A stretch of DNA of 64,000 bases from Powellomyces hirtus (lineage: Eukaryota; Chytridiomycota; Chytridiomycetes; Spizellomycetales; Powellomycetaceae): assembly GCA_025526995.1 (NCBI GenBank), contig JAHLKG010000003.1, positions 1-64,000 on the forward strand, written 5' to 3'. The translations under genes were made by a program, and so were the position numbers. Positions 9,708-18,960 of the stretch are shown here, in pieces; the stretch's first letter is position 1; every line of letters begins with the position of its first letter. Under the pieces are notes generated by a model. That model searched no databases and had not been told where the DNA came from. It was given only the letters and a program-made list of their open reading frames with translations.

Positions 9708-10169
9708 GCGAAACCGATGCTTGCAGCTCCCCTCTCACCCGTTGCACATATAAAGTCCATCATACAGGCTTTGATGTTTTTGAGGAGCAGACAACGCACT
9801 TAAACATACTTTTTTCGAGGTGTTGTCTCATATGAACGAGAGAAGGTCCTAGATATGCATTTTGTCGGCGTGCGAGCAAGTTGTTGCTGAGGCTCTTTCG
9901 TCGTTGTGCGGTGGTGGTGCTTCTAACCTTGATGATAGGGTCGGTCACGACATTGTTGTCACTTGTAGTGGATGATCAAGGCCCTGATGCTCTTCCGGAA
10001 CTTTGTAGATCTCGATAATGGAACAGAAACTATCTGTGATACTCGTAGAGCAGCATGTGGCTCGCTATCTTGACTCTAACCAAGAGCTCTATTCTCAACT
10101 GCAGGGAACATCAATCAGTTGAAGCAACCAAGCCGTTATCGGCGTCGTAATCGACGCCGTTCATGTGGC
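9708..10169. other. No gene seen
   Basis: Intergenic stretch after the 670-aa gene. Only short ORFs without domain signals occur. Confidence 0.5.
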
Positions 10170-10412
10170 ATTTGTATGTTACCGAGGACGCCTTTCATCG
10201 AATCAACAGGTTCTTTCTTAGATTTCTGATGGAGAATCCGAAGGATCGTAGATCGAACCGAATCAGATATATCATCCATCTCCAAGAGTAGTTGGGGTGA
10301 CCGTGCGCTGCAAGTGTGTGGTGGTTTGGAACGCTGTCCAGGTTGAGTGGATTCCGATCCCATGCGGAACCGGATAATATTACAGCTACGATCAAGGTTA
10401 ACTTATCAAGAA
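10170..10412. repeat. Dispersed repeat, copy 1
   Basis: About 240 bp similar to 18443-18676 in the same orientation. Shared blocks include CCTTTCATCGAATC, AGATTTCTGATGGA, ATATATCATCCATCTCCAAGAG, CCGTGCGCTGCA, CCGATCCCATGCGGAA and GGTTAACTTAT. No coding content. It could be a MITE, solo LTR or duplicated untranslated segment; terminal repeats and target duplication were not resolved. Confidence 0.7.
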
Positions 10413-10465
10413 TAATAAAGAGCCGCCGGCTGCCTGATTGCCATGCAGGAAACTCGCCCCGGGAC

Positions 10466-12538
10466 TCATTCCCTCCCCCTCCTCCCTCCCTTTCTTCCTC
10501 CACCGACCCCCCCCCCCCCCCCATCAGAAAACCGGGCAAAAAGATCGCCGGTGGACTTGGCCCACTTTTCCGCATACGCGCGGTAGCGTCCATCCCGCGC
10601 GGACGCGTCCAACCCAGCAACGAGCAGCAGCTCAAAAGCGTTGTTCCAAGGCCCCTCCTCGGGCGCGGTCGGCACCGGAGGGCAAGCGAGCCTCTCCTCC
10701 TCCTCGTCATCCCATTCAAAACCCGGCTGGAAATGCCTGGCCGAATACAGAAAAGGCGCCGTGCCGCCGTCGTCCTCGTCCTCCGAGCCCGCGGCACGTT
10801 CGTCGACGCCGTAGCGGTCATTGACCTCCTGCTCCAAAAACACGCGCCCTGGCGCAAACCCTTTACGGAGGCCACGCAACCGCAGCCTGACAGCTTCGGG
10901 GAACTCGCGCAGGTCAAAGACGTCGGGCAGGGCGCCCGGGCGGGAGCCCACGAGGTGCCGCTCCAGGATCCACGGGTCGTTGGCATCTGCGCCCGATCGC
11001 AAGAGCAGCTTTAGCGCGGCGCAGGGGTCACTCTGCGCGGACTGGTTCATGCGTACCAGGGATGCGCGCAGCGGGGTGAACGTCAAGCGGCCGATCTTGA
11101 GGGTGTGGTTCGGGTTGGCGCCTTTGTTCAAGAGGTGGCGGATGGCGACCAGGTTGTGCTCGAGCGACGCCATGATCAGTGCGTCGTTGACGAGGTCGGG
11201 CAGGTTTCGAGACTCGGGGTGCTCCAAGATTGTTTCGTAAAGAGGTTGTTGCGCACTCTGTTCAGTCCCCGAGTCCCGAACAGCTGCAAGCAGAATTTCG
11301 TTGCGGAATGCACCGAGGCCACAGCCGACGCTGAAGAGGAAAGCGATCAGCGACCCTCTTTCAAGTCCATTGTTTTGGCCCTCGTCTGCTGCGACAGCAA
11401 CGCCAGATCCCGCTTGCCAGCATGCCAAAAAGAGCGCTTCTCCCGGACATGCCGCAATGTCGGCGCCCGGGAATGCCATGAACGTGTCGAGAAGCTCGCG
11501 GTCAAGCGTGGCCGCGACAAAGCTGAGAGGCGACGCAAAGCCGAGGTCGCCATGACCGTTCACATTGTCCGATCGACTGGCCAACATCTTTGCCAGTTCC
11601 CAGTGGTTTTGAGAGCAAGCCTGACACAGCGCTTGATTGTCTCTGGCCGAAATGTTGACGCTCAGCACTTTTTTCTCGAGAAGCACTTTTACGACCCGAG
11701 CGTAGTTCAGCTGAATGGCCGTCGTCAGAAACGTCGTATTCCGGCCGAACCTTCCATACTTTACAGCGTCGTTGATTTCTGCGCCGTTGGTGGCACGAAG
11801 GATGTACGCTTCTAGAAAGACAAGGCTCGGCGTCTCAACCCAGAGAAGAAACTTCAACTCCATCTGTTGCGCGTCAATCAACGCCAACGCGAAACGGAGA
11901 GCGACGGGATATTGCGCTGGCACATTGTAGTGCAGTGTATATAGGCCGGTTATGTGAGTTGGCGGCTGTGGCGGCGCGTACAGCTCCTTGGCCCACGTTT
12001 GACCAATGCACAGGGCGGCCTGCACGAGAAACTCTGGGGACCCGAACGCTGGATAGGCCTCCGCTTCAACGCTGTCCGTCACGATGTCGGTCCAATCTGC
12101 GTATCCGTTGACCTGCGCGCCACTGCCCATGGCTCTCTCCATCGAGATATACGCGGGATGCGTTATTGTTATTGGCTGGTCATTTGCTTGCAAGCTGGCA
12201 TATGCGACCGAGCCCTTCTTCATGAGTTTCTGCATGCAAAAAGAATGTAAGAAGAAAGAGACGGGACTGATTATTTTGAAGCTTACCGTGAATTCGCTCA
12301 AGATATCAGTGAGGGGCCGAGGCACGGGCGGTTTGTAGCGGTCACCCCAGAGCCTTAGCTTTCTGGCCGACGGGGCGGGAGGCGGGATATTGAGAATGTG
12401 GTGGACGTAGAGGGCCAAGGAGCGGCCGTGCTTGTGCCAGTGGCGGTTGAGTTGGGACGCGGCGAGGTAGTCGGGAGTGGAGCGGAGACAGTTGAGGACT
12501 TGGATGACGGCGGGGGCGGGCAGTGTGTCGAGCGACAT
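10466..12538 (-). CDS. F-box and ankyrin-type repeat protein
   Basis: Starts at the ATG complementary to 12536-12538. Residues 1-49 form an F-box (LPAPAVIQVLNCLRS then LAASQLNRHWHKHG), the module that binds Skp1 in SCF ubiquitin ligases. The middle and later parts carry ankyrin-like helical pairs (NYARVVKVLLEKK, HWELAKMLASR, VAIRHLLNKGANPNH, CAALKLLLRSGADAND), which usually hold substrate. The C-terminus is acidic and ends in a Gly/Arg-rich tail. A 57-nt intron (12230-12286, GTAAGC...TGCAG) fits the gene; its length is a multiple of three, so the frame also reads through it. A 14-15 nt C tract near 10508 lies in the Gly-rich tail and is an indel hotspot. The substrate is unknown. Confidence 0.75.
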   Translation of the reverse strand: MSLDTLPAPAVIQVLNCLRSTPDYLAASQLNRHWHKHGRSLALYVHHILNIPPPAPSARKLRLWGDRYKPPVPRPLTDILSEFTVSFKIISPVSFFLHSFCMQKLMKKGSVAYASLQANDQPITITHPAYISMERAMGSGAQVNGYADWTDIVTDSVEAEAYPAFGSPEFLVQAALCIGQTWAKELYAPPQPPTHITGLYTLHYNVPAQYPVALRFALALIDAQQMELKFLLWVETPSLVFLEAYILRATNGAEINDAVKYGRFGRNTTFLTTAIQLNYARVVKVLLEKKVLSVNISARDNQALCQACSQNHWELAKMLASRSDNVNGHGDLGFASPLSFVAATLDRELLDTFMAFPGADIAACPGEALFLACWQAGSGVAVAADEGQNNGLERGSLIAFLFSVGCGLGAFRNEILLAAVRDSGTEQSAQQPLYETILEHPESRNLPDLVNDALIMASLEHNLVAIRHLLNKGANPNHTLKIGRLTFTPLRASLVRMNQSAQSDPCAALKLLLRSGADANDPWILERHLVGSRPGALPDVFDLREFPEAVRLRLRGLRKGFAPGRVFLEQEVNDRYGVDERAAGSEDEDDGGTAPFLYSARHFQPGFEWDDEEEERLACPPVPTAPEEGPWNNAFELLLVAGLDASARDGRYRAYAEKWAKSTGDLFARFSDGGGGGVGGGRKGGRRGRE

Positions 12539-12849
12539 TACGGGCGCTGAGGTCCGCCTTGGCCCCCGCCGGCTTCGATTCTATAGTGAGCATTCTGCGA
12601 AGACCCGCCCCAAGTTCCATGTTTCCAAAAAGAAGAAAAGAATCTTCTCCCCGATCAGATCAGGCGCGCCTATTCTCCCGTCACGTGATTGAACTCTTCA
12701 GAAGGTTGAAACATTTCCTTTACAACTCATCATGGCTGGAACTCCCATTGAATTATCCACGGCGGTGCTCCTAACCCCGTGCGGCTCTGGCCACGACCAT
12801 CGAGATCGTACGGCAGATGCGACTCCAACGGACGGTCCTTGCAACGATC

Positions 12850-12987
12850 ATGACGTCCTCCCGAGAGCCATTGCAGCCCTTCCCACAACGGCTCCCGATC
12901 GAGCTGCTCCCGCACATCCTGCGCAACCTCCCCGTCGGTTACCCCCGACTCGTCTGCAGGAGGGTCGCCCGAGCTTGGCAGGAGTAA
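12850..12987 (+). CDS. Mini F-box ORF, 45 aa
   Basis: Short ORF from ATG to TAA containing little except an F-box: RLPIELLPHILRNLPVG then LVCRRVARAWQE. It lies head to head with the F-box/ankyrin gene. It could be the first exon of a lost gene or an F-box-only peptide. The following 490 bp contain no matching continuation that I can see. Confidence 0.45.
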   Translation: MTSSREPLQPFPQRLPIELLPHILRNLPVGYPRLVCRRVARAWQE

Positions 12988-13478
12988 TCAAGGGCCAAAG
13001 TCAATTCGAGCGCTCAAAATTTCGGTTGATCATAACGCATAACCCAGTCATTCCATCTGATAACCATAATGGGTTTCCTGCCACTAGCCGAGTAGTGTCA
13101 GTTGATCAGAGGATTAAGCGCGTTGGGAGTCGGGATTTCGGGCCGTGCACCTGATGCGCGTTCGCGTTCGAATTCGCCCTCCGTGGTCGACGGAGTCGCT
13201 GGTCAGCAAGAAAGTTGCGACACAAGCCCTGGAGACGTACAGTATGTGCGCAAGAGCCAAACAGCCGAAATGGGGCCGAACTCAGCAGCAGTTTTGACAC
13301 GTCGAGCGCGACGCTAAACGCGACGGCGCGTTCAAAACATCGGCGTCCTGCCGCTGGTGATGGCAGAGTGAGCATAAAAAGAGAACGGCCTGCTGCCCCT
13401 CCCGTCGTCAATATACACCAAACATCGCAACCACCAGCACAGCACTTTGTCGCATCCTTTACCTCTGCCTCCCCCAAC
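12988..13478. promoter_or_regulatory. Upstream region of the dehydrogenase gene
   Basis: No gene. A TATA-like CATAAAAAG lies near 13373, about 105 bp before the ATG at 13479. The leader before the ATG is pyrimidine- and CA-rich (CTCCCCCAACATG). Confidence 0.45.
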
Positions 13479-14378
13479 ATGACTGTCCCTGCTGCCATCT
13501 CCCCTCTCGTTGTCCTAATCACCGGGGTGACCGCCCGCGGTCTGGGCGCATCCCTCGCCCTCGAGCTCGCAAAAACCCCTCTCCAGTACAAGGTCTACGG
13601 ATCCCTCCGGTCACTGGCAAAGTCCGAGGACTTCCACAAGGAGGCCAAGGACAAAGGCATCGACTCCTCCAAAGTCGGCCTCCTCGAGTTTGACGTGACC
13701 AACCAGGAAAGCTGCGCCAAAGCTATCCAGGAACTTATCGCCAAGGAGGGCCGCATCGACGTTCTTGTCAACAATGCCGGCGCCGGCTACCTCCAGACCA
13801 TCGAGTCGGCCACCCCCGAGCAAATTCAAAACTGCTTCGACGTCAACTTCTTCAGCGTGTACCGTATGTCCACGCTGGTCCTCCCACACATGCGTGCCCA
13901 GAACACGGGTCGTATCATCAACGTCTCATCCATCGGCGGCATAATGGGTCAAGGCTTCAACGAGATTTACTGCGCCGCAAAGGCTGCCACCGACTCGCTC
14001 GCGGAGTCCATGAACATGACCCTGTGGAAGTGGAACATCACCGTCTCCAGCTTCTGCCCCGGCGCCATCACCTCTGCGTTCGCAGGCTCGGCGATGAAGA
14101 CGATTACGGGACAAGAGATCCCCGAAGACTACAAACCCCTGATGGACGACTACTTTAAGGCCGTCCAGGCGCGCTTCTCCCTCCCCGAGTCCGCAAAGTT
14201 CCGCCAGACTCCGGAAGAGTGCGCGGCCGACATCGTCACCATCATTAAGACCGAGAAGCCGTCGGCGCGGTACATCACGGAAAACGTGCAGGAGTGGGCG
14301 GCTGTCAAACTGCAGCCCGGCGCTGGCGACGCCGTGGTCGACTTTTTCCGCTCCCGATACTTTCCCGGTAGCTATTAA
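13479..14378 (+). CDS. Short-chain dehydrogenase/reductase
   Basis: 299 aa, intronless, complete. Classical SDR Rossmann fold: cofactor loop TGVTARGLG at residues 15-23, FDVTN at 71-75, NNAG at 98-101, catalytic SS at 150-151, and YCAAK with Tyr164 and Lys168. The C-terminal lobe carries the PGAI turn. Sequence style is that of NADP-dependent retinol/hydroxysteroid-like SDRs, which reduce or oxidise carbonyl/alcohol groups; the actual substrate cannot be told. The in-frame extension upstream of 13479 lacks family similarity. The first Met has a good context (CCCCAACATGAC) and directly precedes the Rossmann strand. Confidence 0.92.
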   Translation: MTVPAAISPLVVLITGVTARGLGASLALELAKTPLQYKVYGSLRSLAKSEDFHKEAKDKGIDSSKVGLLEFDVTNQESCAKAIQELIAKEGRIDVLVNNAGAGYLQTIESATPEQIQNCFDVNFFSVYRMSTLVLPHMRAQNTGRIINVSSIGGIMGQGFNEIYCAAKAATDSLAESMNMTLWKWNITVSSFCPGAITSAFAGSAMKTITGQEIPEDYKPLMDDYFKAVQARFSLPESAKFRQTPEECAADIVTIIKTEKPSARYITENVQEWAAVKLQPGAGDAVVDFFRSRYFPGSY

Positions 14379-15400
14379 TTTAGTCTGATCCCTTACACCC
14401 CATATTTATAGCCCATATCTTTAAGCATCCACATTTCTTTTATCATCACATCTGGCTTAATTTGACGCTCTCTTCTTGTGAACTTCTATCGATTGCAAAG
14501 CATGAAGGCACGCGCACCCACCAAACGCCCGTTGGCGGTGCGGGTCGGGTATCCGACACTTGCAGTTGCAAGCGAACTATGAAAGGTTATTGCCACAAAG
14601 AGTAAAACCCTTCACAAAGCAGTCTCTTCTACGGTGCTTGCAACCAAAATAACATGCAGCTTGAGGAAAGAGACAGACAGGGACGCTGTCCGCAGATGCT
14701 TGACAACGGGGCAGACGCTGGGGCACCTGCTGATGCAACTGACGTCGAACGTTGCCGAACACGCACGGGAAGAGGATGAGGTGCGGCAGGCGGTGGCCTG
14801 CACTGAGCACACACTTTGCGGTTAACTTGAACGCGCACCCTTGCCAGTTGTGGGCCATGACCATCTGGGATGAAGGCGGCGAGAAGAAAGAGGCCGAACG
14901 AGACCGTAATGTTGCCAGGAGGAGATTCACAATGATTTCATGAAAAACGAAGGAGATATGGGGCAGCGCCAAGCAAAAGCGAGAGGGGAAGATCTTCACC
15001 CTCCAACCTTCCTAGAACGCACTCGTCCGGGCCGTCCGAGGTTGAACGTTACCATGCATGTCGGGCTTTCCTGCATTCTTTCTGTCTGTGTGGCTTTCCG
15101 CCTGGAACGACCATGTGAACGATATCAGACTCGTCTTCGCGAACGGCGAAAAACCGACTTCGAGCAGCCAGTATATGGCCCATAGCCCTTGAACGGCGTC
15201 GCTTAGGCGCCGAACTTCCGTGCCAGACGTTAGCCGAGAACGACCTGCACCCTCGACAAGAGCGATGGCTGTCTGCCCGCGGGACCATACCAAGAGGGGG
15301 GCCCCAGAGATTCGCTCTTGATATAGTACCCACCCCAAGCGGCTTCTCCTTGTTGCTTTTTTTCTAGCCTTCCCGAACTCGAAGCAACTGTCGCCCCAAG
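14379..15400. other. Intergenic, no gene seen
   Basis: 3' flank of the dehydrogenase (AT-rich to about 14460), then mixed sequence with only short shadow ORFs. The last roughly 100 bp before 15401 are probably the old promoter of the lipoxygenase relic. Confidence 0.45.
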
Positions 15401-17179
15401 ATGCAGTTCACGTGCAAGCTCACTCTCTCTCCCCAGCTTGGCCCTGTTGGCCAATCTCCTTGGCGTCTTTGCTAGTAAGTCATATGCTTGTTCTCTGTTC
15501 ACCAACTTTTTGCTACTGACCTGTCCTCTGCTCTTCCCCTTTTGTTTTACCTTTCCTGTGCCGGCCCCTATCGCCAGCTTCTCTCAGAGGACGATCGTCG
15601 AGGGCACTGTCAACGCCACGATCGATGCCACCTGGTCGCTCGTCTCTTCTGGATTCGGCCCGCAGCTGATTTTCGGCCCATCTGGCCCCGATCAGGCCGG
15701 CGTCACCCGCAGCTTGACGATCCTCAACTGCTAGTTCTTTATAGAGTCCTTAATGCTCGCGCGGACATCAACCACGTTAAACAATACCAAGTCGTATCCA
15801 GTGTGCCGACTCTCCCCGGCTTCTCCGACCTCGTCACCACGGTCAACTTCACCGTCACCGACTCTGGGACCACCACAGCTGGACGGCAGACTTTAACGCT
15901 CCCGACGCCGTCGCTGCCATCATTAGGGCGGGACAGACTCGCGCCTACCAGTCTGGCATTGCCGGCCTGAAACGCGTACCTCAACAACAATACGCCCGCA
16001 CACCCCCCCCCCCCCCCGCGGCCTGCCACTAGAGCTGGACAGTTCGATGAGAAGCGGATCCTCGTCACCATTGGCCACGCCGCGCAGACCATCATGCAGT
16101 CCCTGGTTGACTCGATTCTGGTCGACAAGACTGCTACTGAATTCGGCTATGCCAGCTTCCCCGCCCCCTTCGAAACCTGCCCAAACTCATGGCTGGTGTT
16201 CCGCTGTCGGAGCAGTACCGCGCAGACAACATCGGCAACGTTGTCACCCGCTTCTCGAACTGGTACCTCTCCCAGTACAACTTTATCAAACACTACCACA
16301 ATGTTAACACCACAAAATTTGTCAACGCGTACGCTCAAGCATTCTATGTGACTACCTCCAGGCACCGGAAGCGACCATGGCCATTTGGGCTGAGGACGGC
16401 GAGTACGGCCAGCAGCTGCTGGCCAGCCTCAATCGACTTTACCTCACCTTCTGCCCCTGAAACCATTGGCAAGAACACATCCTCTGAGTGGTTCTTAACC
16501 ATGATGCACGCTACCCTCGACCTCGACCTCAGCTTCGGACTTCTGGCCGTCGAGCCTTACGCGGTCGCCCACTACAACGTCTTTCAGCGCCAGAACCCCA
16601 CCCACAAGATCAGTCAGGTCCTCGAGCCCCACTTCAAAGACTCCATTGGCATCAACGCCATCGCCCGCATGATCTTGGTCACCGACGAGGACACCATAAC
16701 AGACGGACCCTTCTCCGTCGGTACTCACAGCAGCATGACCCTTCTCTCAAGGGTTTGGGACAACACCACCTATGCCAGCTGCACCTTCAAAGGTGCCCTC
16801 GACGAGGCCGGTACCGATGGCGTCAAGGATTACCACTAACGGACGATGGCTTCAACATTTTTCAAGGCATCAATGCCTACGTCAGTCGGTCGTCAAGCCC
16901 AATTACCCGCCCGACGCGGCCGTTATCAACGATGCAGTTCTCCGGGCTGCCCAAACCGAACTCACTTCCTCGGATCGCGGCAAGGTCTTCGATTTTCCTG
17001 CTTGGGACTCTGCGGGTGTTCTCACCGAGACCCTCATTAGCCTAGCCTACCAGTGCTTCGCTTACCACTCTTCTGTCAACTATGAACAATACACCTATGT
17101 CGGCTACGTCCCTGCACCCACGGCCTTCCGCGCGCCGATGCCCTTCTTTACCCAAACCGATCTCCCGCCGACTACATAA
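15401..17179 (+). pseudogene. Lipoxygenase-like pseudogene
   Basis: Broken over several frames but with lipoxygenase landmarks in order: a hydrophobic signal-peptide-like start (SLALLANLLGVFA, shifted from its ATG by an indel) followed by an apparent intron at about 15474-15579; NWYLSQYNFIKHYHNV; AIWAEDGEYGQQLLASLNR (family: D..FG.Q.LAG.NP); LLAVEPYAVAHYNVFQRQ; NPTHKISQVLEPHF; INAIAR; and near the end YHSSVNYEQYTYVGYVP, matching the HxxxN-F-Q-Y-x-Y-x-GY-x-P region. Lipoxygenases oxygenate polyunsaturated fatty acids using Fe or Mn. The frame ends TDLPPTT, so the C-terminal metal ligand is absent. A C tract near 16004 lies close to one frame change. Confidence 0.7.
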
Positions 17180-18442
17180 GTCGCTTCCAAGGGCCGCGAA
17201 GCAAGCGGCAGAACTTTCAAAGTCACCACCGTCTTGCGTAGGTGATGGTATGCGGAATATGCGCTCCCAGAGGACGGTGCTCGTCGCTAGGGGCTTAACA
17301 CATGCACAACAGGTTAAAGACATGCTTTGTGCAGGCCCTCGTCAACTTAAAAACACGCACTATATTGATCAATCATCGCTCATCGAGTAAATCGTCTACG
17401 GTAACTACTTCGTGCGAGCCATGTAGACTGCTCCTCTTGTCTCGTAGTCGATCGGCCACGCAACGTCTATCAAACTCATCCTCAAAACCTTTGTTGCATC
17501 AGGAGTGAGGGCCCAGACGCCCTTCGCAGCACCATCACAAGGACATTGCCAGGTGTGGTACACTATTCGGAGGGCTGATCAGCACGGGCGCCGCCACTTC
17601 ACCATCGAGTCCATCTCGATGACAACTTTTTTGAACGCATCCGTGGCAAACTCGATCCCTCTTCGCTTCCGTTCAAGTGAGGAGACGTGTTCTGCTGGAT
17701 TGGGCTTGTGTGCCGCATAGCGCGTTCCACAGCAGATTCCCTCAATCGCAGGTGATCCTTGTCGGCGGACGTCTCCATAAAGATCGTGAAGGCGTGGTGG
17801 TTTGGCGGTGTCTTGTCATAGTTTGTGTGTAGCTCAAAAGGACAGCGTCAGTTCTGCTGGGTGCTGCCAAGGGGAAATGATATGGAGGAGCTTATCATTG
17901 AAATTGGACCACACTCTTGAATCTGCACGCCACAGTGGTTTATCCCAGGTTGGGCATCCAAAGGATTTGACCACTTCCTTGGGCCAAACCAAAACACTGC
18001 ATCATCTCTATTTTGTCTTGTCGGACAAGGGTTCCAAAGTGTGCATAGCAGACTGGGCCAATCAGCTCTTGAGACGTCTTCACCAAAAGAGAGCTCCATC
18101 ACTGAGGACTAAGAGGACACCGCCAATGACGAGACGGCGAGAATCATACCGAGAGCTCTCCCAGAGGGCTCGCCGGTGTAGTCTTTGTCGTAATCTGGGG
18201 AAGCCAAGGGCGAATCGTACGTGGGTAGAGCGGCGGGAGAGCGAGAAGGAGGAGGCGGTCTGCGGTGACGCTGTTGCTGCCATGTTTTTTTGGGCGCAAG
18301 TCAGGAACGGGGCGACTAGTGTTTGCAGCCACCGTAGTAAAAACAAAACCAAGCAGACAAAGAGAGAGAGAGGGCTAAAGTACAAGAAGGACCGCCTCGG
18401 AGCCCAGCCCACCGGACTCGGAACGGTCGGGCAAACGCGCCA
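17180..18442. other. No convincing gene
   Basis: Mixed sequence downstream of the lipoxygenase relic. An ORF at 17802-18509 (plus) has no domain signal and an odd composition. I see no repeat or RNA gene. Confidence 0.4.
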
Positions 18443-18676
18443 TGTTTTCTATGTTATTAAGGAACCCTTTCATCGAATCTTCTGTACAGATTCCTTCTCA
18501 GATTTCTGATGGACGTTCCGAGCCGAATGACATATATCATCCATCTCCAAGAGTGGGTGGGGTAACCGTGCGCTGCATGTGTGTGGCTGTCCCGGTTGAG
18601 TGGATTTGAGGCGTGGGCCTCGTTTCCTCCGATCCCATGCGGAATCAGACAGCTACGATAAAGGTTAACTTATAAA
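18443..18676. repeat. Dispersed repeat, copy 2
   Basis: Counterpart of 10170-10412, same orientation, with a small insertion (GAGGCGTGGGCCTCGTTTCC near 18608) and scattered substitutions. It lies just upstream of the PhoD-like gene. Confidence 0.7.
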
Positions 18677-18960
18677 TGGATCCGTGCGCCAGTGTGCGGC
18701 GATGCCATTGCTAATGGATGCCATGGCGGTTTGATGTAACATGTAGTTGCAGTAGTAGTAGCAGTATGTACAGGAGGATACACCGGGGCGCCACCAGGCC
18801 ATGCTGATGATGACGGTGCTGCCGCACACCTCAAGCCCCGCGCCGCGCCAAGTTGCATGACGCTCTCGCTTAAAAACTGGACACCCATCTTCCTTCTCTT
18901 CACCTGCATTCGGCTGAAACATTCTTTACATCGCTACACTACTGAAATACCAATATCAAG

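Noticed and set aside
10508..10522. Poly-C tract as a regulatory G-quadruplex
   Set aside because: Single homopolymer run encoding a Gly tail; better treated as an indel-prone tract.
10136..11014. Several long ORFs on both strands
   Set aside because: GC-rich shadows of the F-box/ankyrin gene and its tail.
17802..18509. ORF of 235 codons
   Set aside because: No domain, unusual composition, overlaps the dispersed repeat; no support as a gene.
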